Assembly (NCBI GenBank): GCA_036365145.1
Contig: JAEOAD010000015.1
Coordinates: forward strand, 39,137,501-39,201,500
Direction: 5' to 3'
DNA from: Orientallactaga sibirica
Lineage: Eukaryota > Chordata > Mammalia > Rodentia > Dipodidae
DNA: 64,000 bases
Shown: piece after piece, positions 9,890 to 20,915 of the stretch
Layout of the letters: each line of letters starts with the position of its first letter
Position numbering within the stretch: the stretch's first letter is position 1
Made by a program: the position numbers and the translations under genes
Notes under the pieces: model-generated
Seen by the model: only the letters and a program-made list of their open reading frames with translations
Databases searched by the model: none
Told to the model about the DNA's origin: nothing

Positions 9890-10060
9890 GAAATAGCTCT
9901 CTTCCCTAAGGTATTAACAAGCACTTGAAGTCATGAGAGGGAAAGTGACCTGGTTAAGGTCAAAGGTTACATGGCAGATGGATGGCAATTTCAGATCCAG
10001 AACCAAAGTCTTCTGCCTCCCATCCAGCACGCTTCCCACTCAGTAGCACCTGTCTAAATC
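9890..10060 (-). repeat. MIR fragment
   Basis: GAGGGAAAGTGACCTGGTTAAGGTCAAAGGTTACATGGCAGATGG then TTTCAGATCCAGAACCAAAGTCTTCTGCC matches the inverted MIR core and its flank. A plus-strand scrap (AAGTCATTCACTTGTTTTAG) follows at about 10192-10240. Confidence 0.65.
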
Positions 10061-10249
10061 ATCTTCTTGTTCCCCTCCCCCTCCACTAGAAGAAAGAATA
10101 GGAAAAGGAGAGGGAAAAACAGGAAGGAAGAAGGGAAGCAATCATGGTTTTGTGGTCAGGGCCTGGGTTCTGGCCCCTCTCTGAACATAGGTAAGTCATT
10201 CACTTGTTTTAGCCCTTTTCTCTATCAGTAAAAAGGTCTTGACCACACT

Positions 10250-11585
10250 CCAGAAAAGTGGGAGGAGGGAGAAGAGTCATTTTTATGGCACCCCACTCAC
10301 TGATTATATTAGTGATTATATTATCTGCCAAACAGAACTGAATTTGAAGCCTGGGACAGAACTGCCCCACAGATGTTGTCCCCAGGACTTTGTCAGCATG
10401 GAGATTGGTAAGGTTTTGGGTAGGAAAGGGATGGAAGGGGAGACAAATTAGTCAGGTGCTGGGCCCTAAGCTCTGGGCTCCACAGGGAAAAGAAAAGGGC
10501 AGAGCTGATACAAGATGCCAGTGTCCCGGGGTCATAGCTACAGACTGGATAGAGGCAAGAAAAGCAGATTTAACAGGCAGGCAAGCCTGCCCATTTGTGT
10601 TCCTTCTGCACACATCCACTACTGGCATGCTCCATCCCTGGCGCACTGAACACAGGCCCAGCAAGGAGTGGGTGTGTGGGGCCACCTAGCACTGAGTGTG
10701 TATCAGAGGTTTCCCATCAGCTGCCACAGCACAGCAGTGCACAGGGACAGACCCTTGGGCATTGATGGCCCCAGAGTGCAGCATCTCAGCCTCAAGTTGC
10801 ATTCTGGAGGCTTCGCTGTTGCTTGCACTAATCAAGTTTCACCATTTTGACAAGTATTTGAGATGTCTTAAAGAAGGAAAGACTAGTTTGGGCTCATGGT
10901 TTCAGAGGCTTTAGTCCAATGTCAGCTCAGTCCATGGCTTTGGGCCTGAGGCAGGGCAGACTATCATGGCAGAATGAGCGGGAACTAGAGAAGGCTATTC
11001 GCTCCACAGCAGGGAGTGAGAGAACATGACAAGAAGGAGCTGGGAACACTGCACATTTCCAGCGTATAACATCTAGTGAGATACTCCCTCCAACTCAGCC
11101 TTACCTCCTCACTTCTGTCACCTTCCAATGTCACCGAATGATGGATCCATTCATGGACTAATCAGCGGGTGAATTCAGAGCCCTCATGATGGAACTACCT
11201 GTCAAAGATCTGACCCTCTGCCTGGGACCAAGCTTTGAACACATGAGCAGTCAGAGGCATCAGCTTCAAGCCACACCACCACCCTCTGCTCTCAGTCCCT
11301 TCATCTGGGAGAGAGAAAAACACCTTCTCCACCTGCCTTCAGGGTGGACAGCTCCAGCCCAGCCACTACTACCCATGTGAGACCCCCTCCCACTGCCTAA
11401 GTAGAGCAGGTGCCCAGACGGTGTGTAGGCCCAACGCAGAGACGGAGCTCGCTGCCCTGGGAAGGGAGCTCATGGCAAACCTGTGTGGATTCAGCCGACC
11501 ATGGAGAGAGAAGGACATTTACTTTCCTCCACTGTCTCAGAGATAGTTGTCCCAAAATGGGCTTGAGCTCTACCCTCCACCCCAT
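10250..11585. other. Unassigned stretch
   Basis: Contains a small direct repeat TGATTATATTAGTGATTATATTA at about 10302-10324. Otherwise nothing was recognised. Frames of 60-99 codons (10239-10914, 11186-11619) show no domain. Confidence 0.4.
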
Positions 11586-11604
11586 TGCTCTTCTCTTTCT
11601 TCTT

Positions 11605-11826
11605 TCATTGTTCTTTTAAGTATTTTATTTATTTATTTATTTATTTAACAGAGAAAAAGGGAGAGAGGGAACGGATGCTCCAGGGCCTCCAGCCACTGCA
11701 AATGAACTCCAGATGCATGCTCCATATTTGCATCCAGCTTACGTGGGTCCTGGGGAATTGAGCCTTGAAGCAGGGTCCTTAGGCTTCACAGGCAAGTGCT
11801 TAACCACTAAGCCATCTCTCCAGCCC
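11605..11826 (-). repeat. ID-like SINE
   Basis: Minus-strand copy with head GGGCTGGAGAGATGGCTTAG and a (TTTA)n tail at 11620-11647. Near-identical 15-base duplications CTTCTCTTTCTTCTT (11590-11604) and CTTCTCTTTCGTCTT (11827-11841) flank it. Confidence 0.9.
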
Positions 11827-11914
11827 CTTCTCTTTCGTCTTTATAATAGTAAGTTTAGGATATGGCCACCCAAAACAAGAGCCTAATTAGGACCCAAGCT
11901 TGGTCAGTTTTTAG

Positions 11915-12075
11915 TTGAGTAGCCTTAAGAAAGTCTCTCTGTGCCTCAACTTCCTATTGTGGCAAATGGAGATAATGGCAGTCCCTGCCTCATCAAGTTT
12001 TGCAAACATTAAATGCCTTAATATGTAGAGAAGGTTTAGAATAGTGCCCTGCACGTCATACACATAGTATGACAT
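11915..12075 (+). repeat. MIR fragment
   Basis: AGTAGCCTTAAGAAAGTCTC, TGTGCCTCAACTTCC, AATGGAGATAATGGCAGT, CATTAAATGCCTTAATATG, and ATAGTGCCCTGCACGTCATACACATAGTA follow the MIR order nearly end to end. Confidence 0.75.
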
Positions 12076-12084
12076 CCTTAGAAT

Positions 12085-12185
12085 TGAGGCCCTCAGGAAG
12101 CTTCCCTGACCCCACAGACCCATTTCCCTTTGCTCCCTGGCTGTCATGTCTTTCTCTAACAAAGCCCTTATGCTGTTACAGTTAA
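12085..12185 (+). repeat. L2 3' end
   Basis: CCTCAGGAAGCTTCCCTGACC, TTTCCCTTTGCTCCCTGGC and AACAAAGCCCTTATGCTGTTACAG resemble the 3' end of an L2 LINE. Diverged and non-coding. Confidence 0.5.
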
Positions 12186-12850
12186 GTCCTGTTCCTGAGC
12201 CCACTTTACAGGAGTGGAGCCCGAGGCCTGCTGCAGTTAAGTGACTTTTCTCCTGCTTTGATTGTCCATTCTCAGCCAATATATCTCCATTGCAGAAATG
12301 CAGAAACCTCCTTTCTGTCCAGTCCCCACCTAGCCAGGGGAGGCTGAGTGGGTTTCGCAGGGTAAGATCTAACCAGGAGAAAGTGGGGCACAATAATAAA
12401 GGTAGTGCAGGCCAGGCAGGATCCATGATACCACGGAAGAAGAAACCACCCAGTGGTTTGGGGAGACGTTGGGATACACAGGGAAGCTGGGGCTGGCAGG
12501 GAAGGAAAAGTGGGCTCCACTATTCCATGCCTTTGAATGCCAGCCCAGGAGCAGACAGGCCACTATAGCAACAGGGAGGCCATTGAGCCATCTGAAGCCA
12601 GACATGTGCCTGGACAGAGTTCTGTCTGGACCCCTGTGAGCCACAAGCACTGCGCAAATCTGACAGTCATGGCAACAACACAGGCCCATCTTCCTACGAA
12701 CCCACAAAGCTTGCAAGGGCACAGGACTGTGCTTCCTCTAGATCCCTGTCTCCCCCAACCCGCACAGAGCAGACATGCAGAAGGTGGCCTAAGCAGCTAA
12801 TTGATTAATCAGAAACAAAGCACACAATGCTAAACTTCGTGAGCTGTTTT
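12186..12850. other. Unassigned stretch
   Basis: Overlapping frames on both strands (171 codons minus at 11911-12426; 117 codons minus at 12369-12722; 87-92 codons plus) run through MIR and L2 relics or lack domains. No exon with credible splice sites stood out. Confidence 0.4.
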
Positions 12851-12854
12851 GCAA

Positions 12855-12965
12855 AACTTTGGAGCCAGGACGCCTCAGTTCACACCCCGATGCCTTCTCA
12901 CTACAGAATGGTTTGGGTAAGTGGCATGATGACATCTCTGAGCCTCAGCTTCCTCCTAATTCCTT
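12855..12965 (+). repeat. MIR fragment
   Basis: TTTGGAGCCAGGACGCCTCAGTTC, GGCATGATGACATCTCTGAGCCTCAGCTTCCTC match the plus-strand MIR core. Confidence 0.65.
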
Positions 12966-13106
12966 CCTCCCCAAGGTTGTGCTTACATAGAGTTCCAGGC
13001 TCTCCAGCTACTCAACAATAAGGATCCTGGGGCATGAAACTGCAAGACCATAGCCTGGTTTAAGGATCAGCAAGTAGGAGGGAGAGTGTAAAGGGGCAAA
13101 TTTGGG

Positions 13107-13465
13107 GCTGGGAAGGGAACTTCAGTTGGTAAAGTTCTTGCCTTGAAAGTATAAGGGTGTCACTTGGATTGCCAGGACTATTGTGAAAATGCCAGCCATA
13201 GTAGTATGCGCTTGTAATCCCAGCTCTGAGAAGGCAGAGACAGGAGACTGTCTTGGGCTCACTGGCCAGCCAATCTAGTCTAATCAGTGAGCTCCAGGCC
13301 AATGAGAGGCCAGGGCTCAAAAAAGATGAATAACATTCCTGAGGGTCAGCACTTGAGGCTTTCATACCCATGTGCATACATGTGCACCTGCATATACCCA
13401 TAGATACACAGCTATGTGCACACATGCACGTGCGCGTGCACACACACACACACACACACACACAT
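13107..13465 (+). repeat. B4-type SINE with CA tail
   Basis: A tRNA-like left part (GGGCTGGGAAGGGAACTTCAG) is joined to a B1-like part (TTGTAATCCCAGCTCTGAG, CTGGCCAGCCAATCTAGTC, GAGGCCAGGGCTCAAAAAAGATG). It ends in TG/CA-rich DNA with a pure CA run at 13439-13463. Confidence 0.8.
13439..13463. repeat. (CA)n microsatellite
   Basis: Twelve AC units. The preceding 13425-13440 (ACGTGCGCGTGCAC) extends the alternating purine-pyrimidine tract. Confidence 0.95.
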
Positions 13466-13469
13466 CTTA

Positions 13470-14160
13470 AAAGGGGTGCAGAATCTTAATCCAGGTGATG
13501 TGGACTGATACCCTGGCACTGCTCTTTCCTAGCTGAGCAACCTTGAAGGAGAAAGTCAATCTCCCCATGTCCTTCACCTGTCCAGTACCAGCCCCAATAG
13601 CTCACTGAATGGACTCAAGGACATAACAAGTTAGTGTATACGAAATGGGTGATGATGATGATGGCTCCTAACAACCGGACAGTGAGTCCTGTTGTAAACA
13701 AGGTTCCCCACCCCGCCACAGTCTAGGGTCGGCTCAATGCTTTGTTCCAAGGCAAGGCATAGCTGGGGGGACAGAGGCCAGGGCAGGCTCTGTGCTCCCA
13801 CCATCTGCACAACACTGTCATCCCATCTGTCCAGCAGTGGGCACACATGTGGCCTCATTTGAGGGCACAGGGTCATCAGGGTCAAGCAGGAGAAAATTGG
13901 GGGCAGATGAAGGGAGAGATTCCAGCTTATTTTTAGAAAAAGGGAAGAGAGAGGAAGACAGGAAGGCCCTTGTTGGCCAGCTTCTCCTCAGTTTGAATGG
14001 CAGGCAGGAGACTGGGCAGGCATCTAGGGCTGGGCCATAGACGAAGCTGAGTCCATTTCTATAGCAACTGCCCAGCCCAACATGGCTGCAGCCCCAGGCC
14101 TGCACCCTGCCCTCAGGGGCCCTTTCTCTCCCCAAGCCAAATTGAATCCAGTTGATTTGG
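13470..14160. other. Unassigned stretch
   Basis: GCTGAGCAACCTTGAAGG...TCAATCTCCCCATG at 13530-13570 may be a MIR scrap. A short GATGATGATGATGG run lies at 13650-13664. Antiparallel frames at 13792-14135 have no recognised domain. Confidence 0.35.
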
Positions 14161-14174
14161 AATTTATCTATTTT

Positions 14175-14368
14175 TAAAAATATTTTATTTATTTATTCAT
14201 TTGAGAGAGAGAGAGAATGCGCATGCCAGTGCATCTAGTCACTGCAAACAAACTACAAACACATGTGCCATCTTGTGCATCTGGCTTTACGTGGGTACTG
14301 GGGAATTGAACCTGGGTCCTCAGGCTTTGCAGGAAAGTGCCTTAACCACTAAGCCACTTCTCTAGCCC
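14175..14368 (-). repeat. ID-like SINE
   Basis: Minus-strand copy with head GGGCTAGAGAAGTGGCTTAG and a TTTATTTATT tail region. The direct repeat AATTTATCTATTTT flanks it at 14161-14174 and 14370-14383. Confidence 0.9.
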
Positions 14369-14383
14369 AAATTTATCTATTTT

Positions 14384-15157
14384 AATGAGCTCTTTAAGAC
14401 ATCATAAAGATAATATTCTAGAACCAAGATTACAGATGCCGTCCTTTAAATCTGGACCAGGCCCAGACTATGTTCAATTTCTGCGCAAGGCACTGGGGAC
14501 AAAGTTAATAAATTGAATGATATCCAGTTGGTGCAAGAGCCTGGTTCCAGAGGGAAGGGGTTGGGCTCCCATAACTCTCAGCACCTGGCCCCAGGCAGCC
14601 TGTGGGGATGTGTGGAAAGGCAGCACAGAGCCACAGGGCCTGGCAGAGGGTGCTGGCATCAGCTATGTGATCTGGGGAGGCCTCCCAGAAGCAACGGCAA
14701 TCTATGGGCTACAGGGCAGTGATGGAGAACAAACAGCTACACAAGGCAGAAGAGAATAAATTTAGGGTCCACATCCCCTTCGTGCACTTGACCTCCAAGA
14801 CTGACTTACGGTGCTATGTTCTCATCCACAGCCCCGATTACATCCAGTGAGAGCTAATAGACAAGTACCCAGCACCCTGGAAGAGGGCATGCCTGCCCCG
14901 GGCCTAAGCGCAGAGCCTGTTCTGGCCTAGAGGAAGGACACCAAGTACAAGAGGATGGGTGGGCAGAACTTATGGGCTGGAATCTAGTGGCAGGGAGGCC
15001 AGCAGGACCTGCCAGCACAGGGTCTGGCACACTGTAAGGCCAAGCACACAGTAGGCTCACAGGTGTATGTCTGTTCTTCCTAATCTTCCCTGGGGTTCAA
15101 GATCCAGGTGCCTCTGAGCCACCCACCCTGCCTCAGAGTCAGCACACAGGAGTGGTT
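14384..15157. other. Unassigned stretch
   Basis: GGCACTGGGGACAAAGTTAATAAATTG at about 14489-14515 resembles part of the old family at 3180. No exon was supported. The 80-codon frame at 14517-14759 lacks a domain. Confidence 0.35.
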
Positions 15158-15172
15158 AAGAAAGTGGCTGAG

Positions 15173-15323
15173 AGGCCAGGCATGGTGGCACACGCCTTTA
15201 ATCCCAGCACTTGGGAGGCAGAGGTAGGAGGATCACCATGAGTTCGAGGCCACCCTGAGACTACAGAGTGAATTCCATGTCAGCCCAAGCTAGAGTGAGC
15301 CCTACCTTGAAAAACCAGAAAAA

Positions 15324-15379
<56 letters not shown>

Positions 15380-15381
15380 AA
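15173..15381 (+). repeat. B1 SINE with a long AAAG tail
   Basis: Complete B1 (GGCATGGTGGCACACGCCTT ... GAGTGAGCCCTACCTTG). The tail has become a (GAAA)n microsatellite at about 15319-15381. The 15-base duplication AAGAAAGTGGCTGAG is seen at 15158-15172 and 15382-15396. Confidence 0.95.
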
Positions 15382-15429
15382 AAGAAAGTGGCTGAGGTCA
15401 GATCATTGTATGTGTATGTGTTTTATTTC

Positions 15430-15615
15430 CTGACTATGTAGCTTGGAGCCAGTTGCTTTTCCTCTCTCTCTGCCTTACTTTCCTTGTCTGTAAGGTGGAC
15501 ATGGCCCTCATTTCTAACACAAAGATGTGTTGTGAAAATGAATCAGTGTACAGAAAGCACTTGGAGCAGAGCTCCACACTTAGTATGCACTCAGTGTTAG
15601 CTATTGTCACTGTGA
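15430..15615 (+). repeat. MIR, nearly full core and 3' part
   Basis: TTCCTGACTATGTAGCTTGG, GTCTGTAAGGTGGACATGG, GTTGTGAAAATGAATCAGTG, AGCACTTGGAGCAGAGCTCC and TATGCACTCAGTGTTAGCTATTG follow the MIR order. Confidence 0.75.
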
Positions 15616-16450
15616 ACCTATAGCAGGGCATGTGCAGCTGGAGGGGGGGCCTTGGCAGGAGCGGTGAGCTGAGCAGGCCCAGTACTCTCCTACAGAGCCC
15701 CTCAATGAGTAAAAGGCCATCAGAGTGCAATGGGCCTAGTGAGGATGAACAGACCCAGTGAGGCACCTGCCCATGGCAGTAGGGACAGTCCAAAGATGGA
15801 CAGAGCCCCACAGTGGCTCTGTGGGTACCTTTGGAAAGAGCTGAGCAATTAAGGTAGTTTTCCAACTGGCCTATTTTTTTCATTCTCAGGCTCCAACCCC
15901 CATCGTTAGATCTTTAGAGCTTTGAAATCTGTCATCAACAAGAAGTTAAAGTCTAAAGACGCCCCCTTCAAAGGGCTGCTAGCCCATCTGAGTCCAGGTG
16001 GCAGCACATCAGTGAACTGCAAAGGTAGGATATGCATATGTGTGTGTACATGAGCACATGTGTGTTCCTGCCAATGGTAGACCTAGACAGACACAGTGTT
16101 AATGTACCAGTCAGCGAGAAGCTACAGGTGTTAACGTGTTTCGCGTCCATGCACATACGTAGTCATGTGTATGTGTTACTGTGCTCATGTTGGCTTTGCA
16201 AGTAGCACCTTGGCAGCCAGAGGCAGGAAAGGCAACATGGGCTATATGGCCAGAGGGTGCCATTAGCTGTATGGCCTGGGTGTAAAAGCAGTGAACTGGC
16301 CCACCATGAGGATGGCTTGGGTGTGACTCCCATCCAAGGGTTCTTGGATGGCTCCAAAGGCACACTCTCCCAGGAGCAGCTGAAGACAAGGGACAGGGTT
16401 CCAGCTGCTCCTTGAGTGTTGTCCTTACCCAGAATTCACTGGGAAGGCTC
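15616..16450. other. Unassigned stretch with a TG-rich patch
   Basis: TGCATATGTGTGTGTACATG and later CATACGTAGTCATGTGTATG (16030-16175) are TG-rich. The 149-codon minus frame at 15434-15883 crosses the MIR and is judged chance. Confidence 0.35.
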
Positions 16451-16454
16451 TAGA

Positions 16455-16565
16455 GCCCTGTCTTAGGAAGCAGAGACCAAGCTTGTCTGCCCAGTCTTAC
16501 AACAAGTTAGTGAGGGTTTGTTTCTCCCCAGGCCTCAGTTTCTTCACTTATGTTAGTTGGGGTTG
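16455..16565 (+). repeat. MIR fragment
   Basis: TTACAACAAGTTAGTGAGGG, CCCAGGCCTCAGTTTCTTCACTTATGTTAG match the plus-strand MIR core. Confidence 0.55.
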
Positions 16566-17150
16566 CCTAGGGGGCCTCTGAAGGGCTCCCAACCCCACAG
16601 ACCCTTCACTGCACAGGAGAAGGTAATTGGGAGCAGCTGTTACTTAGGATGAACATGGGAGCCTCCAGAATGGGGTCACCAGGCCTTCCCCAGCCAAGGA
16701 CCCTGTCCAGTGGTTTATGTCAAATTGTCAGGCCCAATCCCGCTTCCCTCCAGGAAGGGCCGCCTGCAGTAGAGCTCTGGAGAGGTGGCCTGTCCAGCCG
16801 CTGTGTTTACAGTGTTCAGACGCCACAGGGAACCTGATCCGGGCAGAGCAGGGTGGGCAGCCCCTCCGGGCCCACTGTGTCCACAATCATTTCCCGGAGA
16901 CTGAACATGGCTGGCCCGCCCACCTTGCCAAGTCCAGCTGCAGGCCACCCGCCCAAGGAGGAGCCACGTCCTTGATGGCCACAGGTGGTGGCAGAGTCTA
17001 GGGAACCCCGTAGGAGAGCTGGGTGGATGGAGGTGCAGAGCCTTCCTGTTTTGTCCACTCCTTACTATCTCCAGGTTAAGGACAGCAAGCTAGACAGCAC
17101 TGTCAGGGTGCTGATTGCTTCCTACATCTTTGAATGCTTGGATAAAATTA
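16566..17150. other. Unassigned GC-rich stretch
   Basis: 16700-16950 keeps several CpGs and words such as CACAATCATTTCCCGGAGAC, a texture seen in conserved elements, but without a strong motif cluster. Frames at 16649-17058 overlap on both strands and lack domains. Confidence 0.35.
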
Positions 17151-17162
17151 AAAGAATATTCT

Positions 17163-17455
17163 GCTCGCTCTCTTGCTCTCGCTCTGCCTCTGTCTCTATC
17201 TCAAATAAATAAATTTAAATTTAATTTATTTTTAAAACAAACATTTTAAAAGGACTGGAGGGATTGCTTAGTGGTTAAAGCATTTGTCTGAAAAGCCAAA
17301 GACCCAGGTTCAATTCCCCAGGACCCAAGTAAGCCAGATGCACAAGGTGGCACATGCGTCTGGAGTTCATTTGCAGCAGCTAGAGGCCATGGCATGCCCA
17401 TTCATTCTCTCTATATATATATCAAATAAGTAAATAAAAATATATTTAAAAAACA
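17163..17455 (+). repeat. ID-like SINE preceded by a SINE tail fragment
   Basis: 17163-17240 is the 3' tail of one copy (CTCGCTCTCTTGCTCTCGCT ... CAAATAAATAAA). A full copy starts at 17252 (GGACTGGAGGGATTGCTTAG). Imperfect duplications AAAGAATATTCTG (about 17150-17162) and AAATAATATTCTG (17461-17473) bracket the whole, so the pair may have arrived together or the second landed in the first. Confidence 0.85.
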
Positions 17456-17479
17456 AACAAAAATAATATTCTGGGACAC

Positions 17480-18560
17480 ATAAATGAAAATTATGTGAAT
17501 TTTCAATTTCATTATTTATATATAAAGTTGTATTCAAACACAGCTATGCTCATTAATGATGTCTTGTCTCTGGCAGTTTTTGTGGGACATCCGTGGAGTC
17601 GGACAGTTGCCACAGAAACTACATGGCCTGCAGAGTCGAGGCAGTTTTCTACAGTGTCCTTCAGGGACTGCAGCTGCCAGCCTCCGACCTGCACCACTCC
17701 TGAGGGGAAGCATGGATCTAGAAACTTGCACAGGAACAAGAGGATGCAAAAAATGTTACTTTCTTGGTTTTCTAAAACTGAAATTCTTGCACCAAGTTCT
17801 GGGGTCATGCACATGCCTTGAGTCTTCCTGACTGATGTCAAGACTAGGGCCCTAGGTAAGGGCACAACATCACTGAGCACTGGCCCAAGTGACATCCTTA
17901 CATGCCCTCCTCTCTTGCCCCACGCATCTGGCCTCTTCCTGGATGTACCCTCAGTCTCTGCTTCTAGGGCTCTTATCAACCCCAGCTAAGCTGCTGGGGA
18001 CACAGGACCCGGCCCTGCCTTTCTCTCCTCTCCTCTCCTCCCCTTCCTGTTCCTTCAGGACTGGTGCTTCTGCTCTCCTCTACCTTCTCCACACACACTC
18101 AGGAGTTGAGACCCTCAGGCATTTAGGGAACAAAGGCTGGAAAGGCTTGCAGCCCTGGCTGGTTCTGCCTTATCACATCCCTCCGCTGGGGGATGGGGAA
18201 GGAAGAGGGAGGACAGACACAGGCGGCATTCAAGGTGGGCCTTCCAAAATTCAGCCACACACACACTCAGTCATTAGTCCTGTGAGCCAGCCACAGGCCA
18301 GCAGACCCTGTAGAAAGACATGAGCATGCCATTCCCTGGTCCTCAGTCCAGGGCAGTGGCTGGTAGCAAGCGTTTAACAACAGACCCTGTGGGAGGAAAA
18401 GAGCCCTGTTGGTAGTTCTTGCTGCACAATGCCACTGAATGTAGAGTTAAGACAAGATGGGCACCATGGAACTTCCATCTGGTGATAGCCAGCCTCTGGG
18501 GCCTCAGACTCATAAACAGATATCACACATTGCTGAGGAGCAAGGGAAACACTGGGAAAA
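17480..18560. other. Unassigned stretch
   Basis: A CTCTCCTCTCCTCTCC run lies at 18020-18042. Frames of 91-155 codons on both strands (17495-18323) overlap without domains. No credible exon was seen. Confidence 0.4.
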
Positions 18561-18569
18561 CCATCAAAT

Positions 18570-18690
18570 CCAAATCCATCTCGGTGGACCAGCCTGGAGG
18601 GCTTCTTAGAGAAGGTGGTGTCAGAATTGAGCCCTGGGAAAAGAGGAGTTTGCCGGGCAAGGGATGGAAGGTGGGGGTCTTCCTGACCAG
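18570..18690 (+). repeat. Ancient interspersed repeat fragment
   Basis: CTTCTTAGAGAAGGTGGTGTCAGAATTGAGCCCTGGGAAAAGAGGAG parallels the module at 3421, 32966 and 35004, so it is likely the same old family. Confidence 0.45.
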
Positions 18691-18724
18691 CTTACTTCCA
18701 TAACCCTTACACTTGTGTGCAGTC

Positions 18725-18884
18725 AGATCCTGAGCCTTACCCTGCATGCAGCGTGAACATCTTTACTCCACGGCTTATACAGTGAGAATGCCAGATCCTG
18801 CAGCCTGCACCTCACCCTGCATGCAGTACGCACATCTTTGCTCCCCGGCTTATACAGTTAGAATGCATGGATCCCTGCAGCCTG
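18725..18884. repeat. Minisatellite of about 70-75 bp units, two and a part copies
   Basis: AGATCCTGAGCC...CTTATACAGTGAGAATGCC (18725-18791) is repeated as AGATCCTGCAGCC...CTTATACAGTTAGAATGC (18792-18866), with a partial third start (GGATCCCTGCAGCCTG, 18869-18884). Shared words include ACCCTGCATGCAG and CGGCTTATACAG. Confidence 0.85.
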
Positions 18885-19159
18885 ATAGGAGGGCTAGCTT
18901 AAGTCCAGGTAATGGTTATGAACTCTGGTTATAAACATGATGGCTGCCCTGTGAGAGGATTCTGCAGATGTTCTCTTGGGGCTGGCAGTGCCACAAGCAG
19001 GCAGGTTACACGGGACTCAGCCATGTAATTTGTTTTGGTCAATGATGTGAGTGAAGGGGCATGACAAGTGAGTGTGTGCTCTGGGCCTTCCTCTTTCTGC
19101 CCTCTGCCCTGTGTGTGTCCTGTTACAAAGAAATGGCCTCTTACTATGCTCACCAAACT

Positions 19160-19650
19160 GCCCGGTAAGTACTTCTCTTAATCTTCACACCCATATTTAA
19201 TGCTACTCTCACTTTTGGTTAGGAAAGCTTCTCGTTTCAGATGACAGTGACCTTGGGATGACTCAGAAGGCACCATAGTGCTGAGAAGTAACAGAGGAGT
19301 GCTCAGCACTGAAACATCTCTATCACACCTTCGAAGGCTCAGGGTCCATTGCGGAAGAGGTGGCAGAAAGAATGTAAGAGCCGAAGAAAGGGTAGGACTC
19401 CTTACAACGTGCTCCTCCAGACACAAAATGGCCTGGATATCCATGACCTCACAGTGCCTGACACTACCTACATAAGACCATCATAATAGGAGGAAAAGAT
19501 CATGACATCAAACTGAAAAGAGAGATTGATTGAGAGGGGGAGGAGATATGATGGAGATGGAGTATCAAAAGGGAAAATGGGGGAGGGAGGGAAGTACCAT
19601 GCGTGATTGTCTACAATTATGGAAGCTGTCAGTAAAAAAAAATAAGAAGA
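19160..19650 (+). repeat. Rodent L1-type 3' end (3' UTR)
   Basis: Ordered words ACTTTTGGTTAGGAAAGCTT, AGTGCTCAGCACTGAAACAT, GGCTCAGGGTCCATTGCGGA, GACCATCATAATAGGAGGAA and a G-rich run ending AAAAAAAATAAG. It matches other copies at 45085 (minus), 46270 (plus) and 60030. The order and A-rich tail fit a truncated L1 insertion. No reverse transcriptase frame is left. Confidence 0.75.
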
Positions 19651-19654
19651 AATG

Positions 19655-20700
19655 GCCTCTTCACAAGTATTCAGAGATAAGAAGACACACAGGCAACACC
19701 ATGATCAACCTACAGTCACTCAGATAACACATAAGGCATGGCAGAAGAATACATTTGATACTGGGAAGCCCTCAATGGACGGGCCATGGTTTAACTATTA
19801 CAACACAATATTTAAAAAATCTAATACTCCACCATTCCCCCAACTCCAAAAAGGAGCTCGCCCACTCAGCCCCTTCATGAGTCCCCAGGGACACACCAAG
19901 GCCATCCGTCTCCCTCCATTCTAAGCAATGGTTTACACAACTGTTACTGATTAGGCAAGCCAAGGGGTCCTAAGATGTCCAGAATTCTGGACAGTTGTGG
20001 GATTGCCCCTAGGCCTGGGAAAATCAAGGCAAGCTATTCACTGGTGACTTCCCTTCTTCATGACTCCCCACATGAGAGTAACTGGCACCCCAAAAAAGTG
20101 TCTCAGTCCCAACCCCCTAACCACTCCAGACATTGAAAAGCCTCTTCTTTGAGAAACAGGCCAAATGCAAGAAGCCTGTGTTGGAGAAGTGTGAGGAAAA
20201 GGAAAGAGGACGTGGGGTCTGAGCAGGGAGCTGCTTGGAACAGGACTAGCCAGGCCAGCTCTTGTCTGAGGAGAGCCTGGGGAGCTCAGGAACAAAGCTC
20301 AACTATGTATGATGGAGAGTGGCATTTGCCTGTGCTACGAAGTTCTGTGGGGCAGAACGGGAGGCAATGGCCCACGTGCACGGCCAGAAATTCTCTGTGT
20401 CAAGGGAAGAGATGGAGAGATGGCTGAGGGAAGATGGGCTCTATGGGGGGGGTAAGAGATAGTGGGAGGGAAGGATGGTTGGAAAATCAAATCAACTCCA
20501 CCTGGAAGGGTCAGAGGACCTTTCGGAAAGGACATGTGAACCATACCTGAAAAGTAAGACTATCCCTAGGAAAAGAAAGGGGCAGAAGAGACGGCTCCAG
20601 ACAGGACAGGGGCAGAGGAAAGACAGGGAAGATACTCGCTCGATGCGCCTAGAGAAGGAAGAGAGCCACACTGCACACAAGAGAAGCAGCCTGACTGAGG
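19655..20700. other. Unassigned stretch
   Basis: The start repeats words of the L1 tail (AAGAAATGGCCTCTT at 19127-19141 and 19649-19663), which would fit a target-site duplication of the L1 insertion. The rest was not recognised. Frames of 60-92 codons lack domains. Confidence 0.45.
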
Positions 20701-20704
20701 TCAG

Positions 20705-20915
20705 CAGACAGGCTAAGCTCTGGTTCCAGCACAGCCATGCTAAGGCTTAGTTACCTAGGACATGGCCCTTAACCTCTCTGTGCTTCTGCTGCTGTCTTCA
20801 AACTGAACTGCATTGGGGGGGGGCTCATAACCCTCTATCAGATAATCAAGACGTTTGGTGAAGTATTCTAAAGAAAGTTCCTGACATAACACTGTGACTG
20901 TGCAGTTGATGATGG
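20705..20915 (+). repeat. MIR, long copy
   Basis: TCTGGTTCCAGCACAGCCATG, TTAACCTCTCTGTGCTTCTG, TCAAACTGAACTGCATTGG, CAGATAATCAAGACGTTTGG and AAGTTCCTGACATAACAC follow the MIR order. A G8-9 run sits at about 20815. Confidence 0.7.

Noticed and set aside
11911..12426. 171-codon minus frame
   Set aside because: Most of it is antisense MIR and L2 sequence.
15319..15381. AAAG array as an independent satellite
   Set aside because: It is the expanded A tail of the B1 inserted at 15173, inside its target duplication.
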